Shown piece after piece: positions 1 to 5,960 of a DNA stretch of 8,359 nt. The notes below the pieces were generated by a model. That model did no database searches and was not told where the DNA came from. It saw only the letters and a list, made by a program, of their open reading frames with translations. The stretch lies in contig JBBRHH010000257.1 in assembly GCA_038222915.1 (NCBI GenBank), positions 1 through 8,359 of the forward strand, written 5' to 3'. A program made the position numbers and the translations under genes. How positions within the stretch are numbered: the stretch's first letter is position 1; the number at the start of each line of letters is the position of its first letter. This DNA is from JBBRHH01 sp038222915 (GTDB taxonomy: Bacteria; Planctomycetota; Phycisphaerae; Tepidisphaerales; Tepidisphaeraceae).

Positions 1-1
1 C

Positions 2-1294
2 TTCAGCGCAGCGCTCTCCGCAATCTGCGCGGTCCTCGCGGCCATGCTCGCCCTGGGCTGGCAGGAATGGGTCGTCACATCCCTCCTCGCCGGCAAATTT
101 GCTGATTCCGCGAACGGCCTGGTGACAGTTGGCCTCTTCGCCCTGATCTACCTCGTCCTCCGCGTCCTCCTTGATCAACTCGTCCCGGGCAACGTTCGAT
201 TTCCGGTCCTCGCCGACAAGATCGGCGCCGGCGTGATGGGCGTCATCGCCGGAATCTTCGCCACCGGCATCCTCGTGATCGCACTGCAGATGATGCCCTT
301 TGGCCGGAGCGTCATCGGTTACGAGCGGTTCCCAAGCGAGGAAAAGAAAGTCATGATGAAGTTCCCCGGCCAAACCCAGTTGGTCGAGCGAACCTACAGC
401 GAGCTTAAAACCGACGTCTGGACCAACCCGTCCGGCGCAGTCGCCATGATGCTGCCCGTCGACGACTGGGTGCTCGCATTCTTCAAATCTTGTAATGCCG
501 GTGCACTCAGCGCCGACACCTCGTTCCGCGAGATTCATCCCGACTATCTGAAGGAGCTCTTCGGCCAGCGCCTCGGCACGGAAAACGGCGTCAAACATGT
601 CGCCCTCAAAGACACGCTCGCCGTCCGCGGTGTCTTCGCCTATCAGAAGCTTCCCAATCCCCTCGACGTCGAAATGTTCGGCGTTCGCGGCAACCAGTAC
701 AGCTCCCTCGTAAAGCCAGAACCCAACAAGCCGATCACTGCCGAACAAGTCGTCATGGCGGCCGCAAAGAAAGATTCAGGCGTCGCCGACAAAGACCCGG
801 CCACCGAAAAGCCCATGTGGTGGCTCGTTGTGCGTGTCGATGTCGACGCGCGCAACGATCTGACCAACGCCGAATCGGACAAGATTCTCCGCTTCGGTCC
901 CGCGTCCGTGCGCATCGTCTTCAACGGCGTTGATTATTTCTGCCAGGGCACGCTCGCAAACAACCTCCGCTTCATCAAGGCCCAACCGGACGACTTCCTT
1001 CTCGTCGAGGGAAAAAACGTCGACTTCGTCTTCGCGGTCCCCGACGCTTTTGTAGTCGATGCAAAAAAGAAAGAAGCACGGATGCCCGCCGGTTCCTTCA
1101 TCGAAATGAAGCGGCTTGCCCGCGCTGACCTCACCAACCAGTTGATCACCCTGACCCAGCCGCCAATCCTCCCCGGAATACAAGTGCTTTATAAAAAGGA
1201 TCTGCCAATCGCAGTAGGCCTCCCGGCGCCGGCGACAGCCCCCACAACCGCACCGACCACGAAGGCTGTTCCCGCCACAAAACCCGCCCCATAG
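2..1294 (+). CDS. CvpA-like membrane protein with long extracytoplasmic region (5' partial)
   Basis: The frame is open to the left edge, so the true start lies outside the window; the first in-window ATG is at 44 but hydrophobic coding sequence precedes it. Visible membrane segments are the opening stretch to about residue 10 (numbered from the ATG at 44), about 25-47 and about 60-84, with Gly/Ala-rich helices like those of the CvpA (colicin V production) family. After about residue 85 the chain is soluble for some 300 residues and ends in an Ala/Thr/Pro tail (about 393-416, with repeated APTT units). CvpA proteins are usually about 160-200 residues, so this one has a large added C-terminal region that I do not recognise. 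The CvpA call rests on the helix pattern and is moderate. The gene converges on the minus-strand gene starting 13 bases beyond its stop, with no clear terminator between them. Confidence 0.6.
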   Translation, partial: FSAALSAICAVLAAMLALGWQEWVVTSLLAGKFADSANGLVTVGLFALIYLVLRVLLDQLVPGNVRFPVLADKIGAGVMGVIAGIFATGILVIALQMMPFGRSVIGYERFPSEEKKVMMKFPGQTQLVERTYSELKTDVWTNPSGAVAMMLPVDDWVLAFFKSCNAGALSADTSFREIHPDYLKELFGQRLGTENGVKHVALKDTLAVRGVFAYQKLPNPLDVEMFGVRGNQYSSLVKPEPNKPITAEQVVMAAAKKDSGVADKDPATEKPMWWLVVRVDVDARNDLTNAESDKILRFGPASVRIVFNGVDYFCQGTLANNLRFIKAQPDDFLLVEGKNVDFVFAVPDAFVVDAKKKEARMPAGSFIEMKRLARADLTNQLITLTQPPILPGIQVLYKKDLPIAVGLPAPATAPTTAPTTKAVPATKPAP

Positions 1295-1307
1295 CGGCCG
1301 CCCAACA

Positions 1308-1808
1308 TCAATGCATCGGAATCTTCTGAAGCTGTGGCGGCAGGCTTATACCGCCACCCGACGGCGCAGTCGACGGAACCGCCGCCGCGGCTGATCCCGC
1401 CGACATCGGCAATGTCAGTGTCTGTGTCCCGCGTACGACCGTAAGGCTCTTTTTTTCAATCGGCGAACGATACACGTCAATGAAAAGCCCTGCCGCCGGT
1501 TCCGCTCCAACCGCCCGGACGTCAATGTCGCCAAATGCAATGATCTTGTCCCCGACCGCCAGCCCATAATATGTGACCGGCGGCCCCGCCGGATCCAGCC
1601 AGGTCACATCAAGCCATTCGCGCCCGTCCTTCGACTGGGGCGAAACCTTGATCGCGTCCATAAAATCTCGCCCACTGATATCCTGCGCCTGCTGTTGTGC
1701 CTGCAACCCCGTTTTCAGCATCGGGTATTCGATCTTGTTAAAAAAAACCGCATAGATCCCACACATGACCAGCAGGCCCAGAAGTCCAAATCCAGCGAAG
1801 TAACGCAT
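1308..1808 (-). CDS. Small membrane-anchored protein with PDZ-like segments
   Basis: The product is 166 residues from the ATG at 1808. I prefer this start to one 13 codons upstream because AAGGAA lies 5 bases before it and the protein then opens directly with a membrane helix (about residues 4-23). A Gln-rich stretch (34-42) follows. Residues about 66-135 look like parts of a PDZ fold: a Gly-Leu-x-x-Gly-Asp-x-Ile turn at 82-89 and a closing strand pair at about 121-135. The chain ends in an Ala/Ser/Pro/Gly-rich tail. PDZ domains bind peptide C-termini and are common in envelope proteases and secretion proteins, but no protease domain is present here. It is probably a single-pass protein with its domain outside the cytoplasm. 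The partner and role are unknown, and the PDZ reading is by eye only. An eight-T run codes for the Val-Phe-Phe near residue 21. Confidence 0.7.
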   Translation of the reverse strand: MRYFAGFGLLGLLVMCGIYAVFFNKIEYPMLKTGLQAQQQAQDISGRDFMDAIKVSPQSKDGREWLDVTWLDPAGPPVTYYGLAVGDKIIAFGDIDVRAVGAEPAAGLFIDVYRSPIEKKSLTVVRGTQTLTLPMSAGSAAAAVPSTAPSGGGISLPPQLQKIPMH

Positions 1809-1813
1809 GTAGA

Positions 1814-1819
1814 TTCCTT
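1814..1819 (-). promoter_or_regulatory. Shine-Dalgarno of the PDZ-like gene
   Basis: Read on the minus strand this is AAGGAA, followed by 5 bases and the ATG at 1808. It favours that start over the upstream in-frame ATG at 1847. Confidence 0.55.
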
Positions 1820-1833
1820 GATGAGACCATCCC

Positions 1834-1839
1834 ATTGTA
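1834..1839 (-). promoter_or_regulatory. Possible -10 element for the PDZ-like gene
   Basis: On the minus strand this reads TACAAT, five of six matches to the sigma-70 -10 consensus, 25 bases before the chosen ATG. No good -35 hexamer is seen at 16-18 bases upstream, so the call is weak. Confidence 0.25.
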
Positions 1840-1980
1840 CACACCACAGGTCACCCGGATATCGCTTTTAAAGTTTGCACCGGAATAACCACAAATCTAA
1901 GGAAATTCAGTCACACCAATGCATCTAATACATACTTGAAACGTGTGGCAGGTTGGATTTGTCGCCGTTCGAAACAAAAA

Positions 1981-2670
1981 ATGATGGAAACGCTGACTCA
2001 GTTGCCATCGTCGACTCAGAAAAGTGCCAATTCCCAAGACCCCGTCGATTGGCGGCGTCGTTGTCAGGAACATCTCATCGTTCTCGCCCAGATGCTGGAA
2101 AAGCGATTGCCCTACCTTCTGGGCCGCTACGCCCGCATCGAGGCCGCCGCACAGGTTGTCGCAAGCATTCAGGAAATGGATCCTGACGCGGCGTTCTCCT
2201 TGTCTATCGCCGCCCGTTTCCACGATCTTGGATTGCTCTGCGTCCCCGATACGCTGCTCCTCAAACAAACCCGACTCACCCCGGAAGAACTCTCATTGGT
2301 GCGCGTCCATTCCCAGTACAGCACGCGACTGGTGGACAAGTTATTCCCCGATCAGCAAAACGCCGTTGAGGCCATCTTATATCACCACGAGCGGCCCGAC
2401 GGTTGCGGTCCCTTCGGATTGGTGGATGGGAAAATTCCCCGCGCGGCAGGATTGATTGGACTCCTCGAAGCGCTCGAATCCATGTCGCACGATCGACCGC
2501 ATCGGCCGCGCATGCACCGCGATGAAATCGTTGCGGAGATTTCCCGGCACACAGGATCCCAGTTCCTCGCCGACGCCTCCACCGTCGTTCTGGCGCATCT
2601 GGACCAGATCCTCCCGGTGGTATCGTCGGTGGATGTACTGGGCAGGCAGGAAACTCTAAGCGCACTCTGA
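1981..2670 (+). CDS. Degenerate HD-GYP-like domain protein
   Basis: The product is 229 residues from the ATG at 1981. A TTG at 1936 would add 15 residues and an ATG at 1984 would remove one; no start has a good Shine-Dalgarno. Residues below are numbered from the TTG. HD-GYP landmarks can be followed in order: His96-Asp97 in an HDLG context, Val-Pro-Asp at 103-105, the Leu-Thr-Pro-Glu-Glu segment (114-118), His125, the paired His150-His151-Glu followed by Asp-Gly (155-156), and Asp-Arg-Pro (186-188). HD-GYP enzymes hydrolyse cyclic di-GMP using bound metals. Here the first conserved His is not found where expected (about 64-69), the Lys after the HD motif is Leu, the GYP triplet is replaced around Gly158-Pro159-Phe160, and the later helix Asp appears as Glu178. 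No receiver or membrane segment is present. It may be a c-di-GMP binder or scaffold rather than an active phosphodiesterase; this is inference. Confidence 0.75.
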   Translation: MMETLTQLPSSTQKSANSQDPVDWRRRCQEHLIVLAQMLEKRLPYLLGRYARIEAAAQVVASIQEMDPDAAFSLSIAARFHDLGLLCVPDTLLLKQTRLTPEELSLVRVHSQYSTRLVDKLFPDQQNAVEAILYHHERPDGCGPFGLVDGKIPRAAGLIGLLEALESMSHDRPHRPRMHRDEIVAEISRHTGSQFLADASTVVLAHLDQILPVVSSVDVLGRQETLSAL

Positions 2671-2704
2671 AATACCAATCCCCGGCCCAGAAAAGCAAAC
2701 GACT

Positions 2705-3790
2705 TCAACCCGCCGGCGGCGGCGCTAAATAGAAGCTCTTGTCCGGCATCGGATCCAGCCCGTGTTTGATCCGCCACGTAAATTCCGCAAAGCGCCTGCA
2801 AACCCACCGCACCCAAATTTCCGGCGGGCTCGCCGACGGACTGCTTTCCGGATCGATGTCGCATTGATCGTTGGTGTAGTCGATCAGGCAGAAACGGTCC
2901 GGCCCCGAATCCGCCACCGCGCAAATCTCCGACGAAAAGAATTCCATTCCATTCAGTTCCGCGAGCCGGTCGACAAGCCGCATCGCCGGAAACAGGTCGT
3001 ACTTTTCAAACTCTTCCCAGCTTAGACATTCATACCCCCCCCGTTCCGACGACCACCACAGCATCGACCGGTGTCCCAGAATGTTGTACGCCCGCAGATA
3101 CGTCGGCCGAGCCCCGGCCCGCCCCCACGTCATCATCTTCTGCACCAGCCAGTCATCTTTCCGGTTAAAATCGCGTGCCTGCGAAATCGCCTCCCGCGTC
3201 GGCTCGCGATTCAGCCGCACACCCTTGCCCGCCTCTCCGAATGACGGCTTAATGACAATCCGTTCGCCAACGCGTGCTCGTTCTTCTTCGGTCAGATCCC
3301 GGTCCGGCTCGCCAGCGCGCAAGATCACCGTTGGCGGCACCGGAAATTTTGCCTTTTCCAACACCAGATGCAGATCGGCCTTCAACACCCACTTCGTATG
3401 GTCTGGATTCCGGATAGCCCGCGCCCCCGCCTGCGACGCTTTATAAAGAAGTTTCTCGTACACGTCCCCCGGCCGGCTGCTCAGATCAAGATAAACATGC
3501 GGCCTCAGCCTCCCGCCGTCGATCTCCTGCGTCACCGCCTCCACGCTGCTCTCGTTGACCAGCAAAATGCTCAGCCCATAGGCCGACATCGCCTCGTGCA
3601 TTATCCGCAAGAGCTTTGAATTCGTGCTTAAATAATCGAGTGTAAAAACAAAATCGACAAATGCAGGGCGTGAAAGAAGCGGCTTGGGCGAGAGGATCCA
3701 CGGCGTCGTATCTGGCTTTCCTACAACAACGCGGACCCTGCGGCGGATCTTGTCGGTGAGTCGTCGCAACGCATACAGATTCGCAGCCAC
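2705..3790 (-). CDS. RimK-like ATP-grasp family protein
   Basis: The product is 361 residues from a GTG start, supported by GGAG 9 bases upstream and by protein-like sequence from the first residues. ATP-grasp features are visible: an Asn-Pro-Asp-x-Thr-Lys segment (128-133) leading to a helix ending in Pro-Val-Pro-Pro-Thr (150-154), Lys181 in a KPSxGxxGKG nucleotide loop (181-190), an Arg-containing strand with Gly (233-241), and an acidic metal-binding end with Asp304, Asn307 and Asp311. ATP-grasp enzymes join a carboxylate to an amine or similar group through an acyl phosphate. Residues 1-125 would be the family's variable N-terminal domain. The substrate cannot be told from the sequence; RimK-like peptide ligase and D-Ala-D-Ala-ligase-like enzymes are the nearest general types. 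A run of eight G codes for Arg-Gly-Gly near 250-252. The gene converges on the HD-GYP-like gene. Confidence 0.75.
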   Translation of the reverse strand: MAANLYALRRLTDKIRRRVRVVVGKPDTTPWILSPKPLLSRPAFVDFVFTLDYLSTNSKLLRIMHEAMSAYGLSILLVNESSVEAVTQEIDGGRLRPHVYLDLSSRPGDVYEKLLYKASQAGARAIRNPDHTKWVLKADLHLVLEKAKFPVPPTVILRAGEPDRDLTEEERARVGERIVIKPSFGEAGKGVRLNREPTREAISQARDFNRKDDWLVQKMMTWGRAGARPTYLRAYNILGHRSMLWWSSERGGYECLSWEEFEKYDLFPAMRLVDRLAELNGMEFFSSEICAVADSGPDRFCLIDYTNDQCDIDPESSPSASPPEIWVRWVCRRFAEFTWRIKHGLDPMPDKSFYLAPPPAG

Positions 3791-3799
3791 AAAAATGCA

Positions 3800-3803
3800 C
3801 TCC
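3800..3803 (-). promoter_or_regulatory. Shine-Dalgarno of the ATP-grasp gene
   Basis: This reads GGAG on the minus strand, 9 bases before the GTG at 3790. It supports the non-ATG start. Confidence 0.45.
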
Positions 3804-3846
3804 GTTGTATTGCCGAATAGCGCGGCATCATACGCGCGCTCATCGC

Positions 3847-3875
3847 CTTATAGCACAGATCGGCATCATCCTGAA
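3847..3875 (-). promoter_or_regulatory. Possible promoter of the ATP-grasp gene
   Basis: On the minus strand TTCAGG (3870-3875) and TATAAG (3847-3852) are separated by 17 bases. The -10 matches five of six consensus bases; the -35 is weak. The site lies in the 139-base gap after msrB and about 57 bases before the GTG, so the ATP-grasp gene may be transcribed separately from the genes upstream. Confidence 0.3.
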
Positions 3876-3929
3876 GTACTCTGAAGGTTCTCGCCTAATC
3901 ATCCAATAAAACAGAGTGCAATCTTAGAT

Positions 3930-4460
3930 TTATTTCGCTTTTTCAAGCTTCAGCGAAGCCGAATTCATGCAATAGCGCTGGCCGGTTGGCTTGGGGCCAT
4001 CATCAAACACATGGCCCAGGTGCGCGCCACATCGCGCGCACGTCACTTCGTCCCGCGACATGCCCAGCGTGTTATCCGCTGATACCGCCACGCTGCCCGC
4101 GGCCGCTGGCTGATAGAAGCTCGGCCATCCCGTCCCGGATTCGAACTTCGTTGAAGAATCAAACAACACCGCGCCGCATCCCGCACAACGATAAACGCCC
4201 TTGTCGTGGCATTCCCAATATTCGCCGCTAAACGGCCGCTCCGTCCCCTTTTCCCGCATCACGTGATACTGATTCGGCGTCAGCAATTCCTTCCATTCCT
4301 TATCAGTCTTCACAACCAATCCTTTCGTGTCCGTTCCTGGCTGGGTCGCCGCGGGAGCCGTTGTGGGAGTCGTCCCAGCCGCAGTTGCCGCTGGGGTCGA
4401 CACGCTGCGCTCGCACCCCAAAAGGCCGCAAATTAGAACTGCAAAAATAAATGATTTCAT
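3930..4460 (-). CDS. msrB: Lipoprotein peptide-methionine (R)-S-oxide reductase MsrB
   Basis: MsrB reduces the R form of methionine sulfoxide in proteins. The product is 176 residues from the ATG at 4460, chosen over an ATG six codons upstream because a GAGGTG Shine-Dalgarno precedes it and the signal peptide then begins properly. Residues 1-16 form a lipoprotein signal ending in a Leu-Leu-Gly-Cys lipobox with Cys16. A Thr/Ala/Pro linker (about 17-45) follows. The MsrB domain fills the rest: the zinc pairs CxxC at 92-95 and 141-144, SGTGWPSF at about 108-115, HLGHVFDDGP at about 147-156, and catalytic Cys164 in RYCMNSASL. All expected catalytic and zinc residues are present. The protein should be lipid-anchored outside the cytoplasm, repairing oxidised envelope proteins. 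It follows the glycosyltransferase gene by 51 bases and may share its transcript. No msrA or dedicated electron-donor gene is in the window. Confidence 0.95.
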   Translation of the reverse strand: MKSFIFAVLICGLLGCERSVSTPAATAAGTTPTTAPAATQPGTDTKGLVVKTDKEWKELLTPNQYHVMREKGTERPFSGEYWECHDKGVYRCAGCGAVLFDSSTKFESGTGWPSFYQPAAAGSVAVSADNTLGMSRDEVTCARCGAHLGHVFDDGPKPTGQRYCMNSASLKLEKAK

Positions 4461-4462
4461 GA

Positions 4463-4469
4463 CACCTCT
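4463..4469 (-). promoter_or_regulatory. Shine-Dalgarno of msrB
   Basis: Reads AGAGGTG on the minus strand just before the ATG at 4460. It decides the start that gives a normal lipoprotein signal. Confidence 0.5.
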
Positions 4470-4511
4470 AAAAACCATTGTCGACCCCGTATTATTCGCG
4501 CCGCCCGTCCG

Positions 4512-5909
4512 CTAAACAAGCCGCCGGCGCGGCTCATCCAGATCATCCATGTCGTCATCCATATCGGCCGACGGGCCCGTCATCCCCGCGACAATTAACA
4601 TCACCAACGCGAACTCAGCCGGATAAATTACACGCCATCCCACCGAGAACGTCGTTCCGGTAAAAACCGCGAAGTAGCAAAACGTCAATCCCAGTGCGAG
4701 AAGCGCATACCAGCGTCGTCGGCCATCACCAATCCCGCGCCGCATAAACGTCAGCACATAACCGGCAATCACCAGCATCACCGCGAGGATCCGCACCGGT
4801 ATGGAGAAAACAATTGACTCCAGCCCAAGCACGATCCCGCGAATGCTCGATGATTGCGGTAGTTCCGTTGTGATGAAACCGAATCTCGACGTCAGTGTCG
4901 CCGCGACGTTGTGCGCCCAAAGTCCAATCATCCGAATCCGATGCCCCTGCAGGATGTCCAAACCCTCGGTCCGCTGCCGTCGGATCACCTTGGCGGCGAT
5001 CGTCGTGGTCGTGCGCGCAAGAGTCAGATCCTTCGTATCGCGTTGGTCGATGCGCTCCTGATTGCGCTTCACATCCTCATCATCCGGCGAACGCCCCGCG
5101 AGGTTCCATTCTTGCAACTGCGGCGCTACAAAATGCCGGACGTTCTGCGTGTCGATCGTTGAGAAGGTAAAGAGCCGGTCCGAAACATAATTGCGCGTCG
5201 ACCACCCGACTATGACAACAATCTGTGGCAGGATGCACAGCGCCGCGTGATGCCATCGCAGCCCCGCGCCGCTCCCGCGCGCCACCAGCGCGGCTACCAG
5301 CAACGACGCCGCCGGCCACAGGATCAGCGTCGGCTTGATCATCACCGCCACCGCAAAGACCAGCCCAGCCAGAAACATCAGCCCGCCGTTGCCGATGCTC
5401 GCGCCTCGATACAGAAGCACAAAGCCCGCAACAAATGTCAGCCCAAACACCAGATCAACCAGAATCATCCCCGACAACCCGATCCCGCTCGGAGAGATGG
5501 CGGCAAAAAGCCCACACACAATCGCGGCTGTCGGCTTATGAAAAATGTGCATCGCCAGACGCATCACGACTAACGGCAGAATCGTCCCCAAGATCGCCTG
5601 CGACCAGAGAATCACCCCCGGCGACGCCCCCAGAATCGCGCAGATAAATGGATACCCCGGCGTTCGCAGCAATCCATCATGATGCGACTCGGCCGTGTTG
5701 GTCACGTACTTGCCGCGCTGAAGGTTGTGCGCAAGCCGCAAATACGCCGGGCTGTCAGCATTGAAATTCTGAATTCCCTCAGGTGCGTTCTGATGGATCA
5801 CGCCCCCGACAAACCAGAGGCGTAAAACCAGCGCCAGCATTCCAACGCCGATATATGCGGCGACAGGCACTCCAGGCGAACTCGATTTGGAAAGGTTGCC
5901 GACGTCCAT
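4512..5909 (-). CDS. Polytopic membrane glycosyltransferase, ArnT/PMT-like (GT39/GT83 type)
   Basis: The product is 465 residues from the ATG at 5909, where AAGGAG lies 12 bases upstream; a TTG at 5960 directly after the GH88 stop is the alternative. The protein has roughly ten hydrophobic helices. The first (about 16-36) carries an Arg at 30, and the loop after it holds Asp52 in an Ala-Asp-Ser-Pro-Ala-Tyr context, where this fold places its catalytic acid. An Arg-Thr-Pro-Gly-Tyr-Pro segment follows near residue 82, and a Thr-Arg-Asn-Tyr motif starts a long polar loop (about 240-315). These enzymes move a sugar from a polyprenyl-phosphate donor to a lipid or protein acceptor on the outer face of the inner membrane. 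The acceptor and sugar cannot be told here. The C-terminus is a highly acidic tail (about 446-460, nine Asp/Glu) ending in Arg-Arg-Arg. It lies 51 bases after GH88 and is probably co-transcribed with it. Confidence 0.8.
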   Translation of the reverse strand: MDVGNLSKSSSPGVPVAAYIGVGMLALVLRLWFVGGVIHQNAPEGIQNFNADSPAYLRLAHNLQRGKYVTNTAESHHDGLLRTPGYPFICAILGASPGVILWSQAILGTILPLVVMRLAMHIFHKPTAAIVCGLFAAISPSGIGLSGMILVDLVFGLTFVAGFVLLYRGASIGNGGLMFLAGLVFAVAVMIKPTLILWPAASLLVAALVARGSGAGLRWHHAALCILPQIVVIVGWSTRNYVSDRLFTFSTIDTQNVRHFVAPQLQEWNLAGRSPDDEDVKRNQERIDQRDTKDLTLARTTTTIAAKVIRRQRTEGLDILQGHRIRMIGLWAHNVAATLTSRFGFITTELPQSSSIRGIVLGLESIVFSIPVRILAVMLVIAGYVLTFMRRGIGDGRRRWYALLALGLTFCYFAVFTGTTFSVGWRVIYPAEFALVMLIVAGMTGPSADMDDDMDDLDEPRRRLV

Positions 5910-5921
5910 GTCTGCTTCAAT

Positions 5922-5927
5922 CTCCTT
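5922..5927 (-). promoter_or_regulatory. Shine-Dalgarno of the glycosyltransferase gene
   Basis: Reads AAGGAG on the minus strand, 12 bases before the ATG at 5909. The spacing is long but the match is strong, and it argues against the TTG at 5960. Confidence 0.45.
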
Positions 5928-5960
5928 GTCAGGGAACAGGCTCAAGCGCAGTCTAACCAA

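Larger units (their letters stand above)
3796..3920. repeat. Imperfect 11-base inverted repeat flanking the msrB/ATP-grasp gap
   Basis: TGCACTCCGTT at 3796-3806 is matched on the other strand by TGCACTCTGTT at 3910-3920, one mismatch in eleven. The arms lie about 100 bases apart, at the two ends of the intergenic gap. The left arm overlaps the Shine-Dalgarno of the ATP-grasp gene. Its nine-base core recurs at 7177-7185. It could be a protein-binding site or chance. Confidence 0.3.

Noticed and set aside
776..1183. 135-codon minus-strand open frame inside the CvpA-like gene
   Set aside because: No recognisable domain and no ribosome binding site; the plus-strand frame continues from the window edge with coherent membrane helices.
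1295..1307. Bidirectional terminator between the convergent CvpA-like and PDZ-like genes
   Set aside because: The gap is 13 bases with no stem-loop plus T-run on either strand.
2382..2924. 180-codon minus-strand open frame covering the end of the HD-GYP-like gene and the end of the ATP-grasp gene
   Set aside because: It overlaps two genes with recognisable motifs in other frames and its own translation is low-complexity, Arg/Gly/Ser-rich.
3947..3959. Short hairpin GCTTC-AGC-GAAGC near the msrB stop as a terminator
   Set aside because: The stem is only 5 bp, lies within the coding end, and is not followed by a T-run in the minus-strand transcript.
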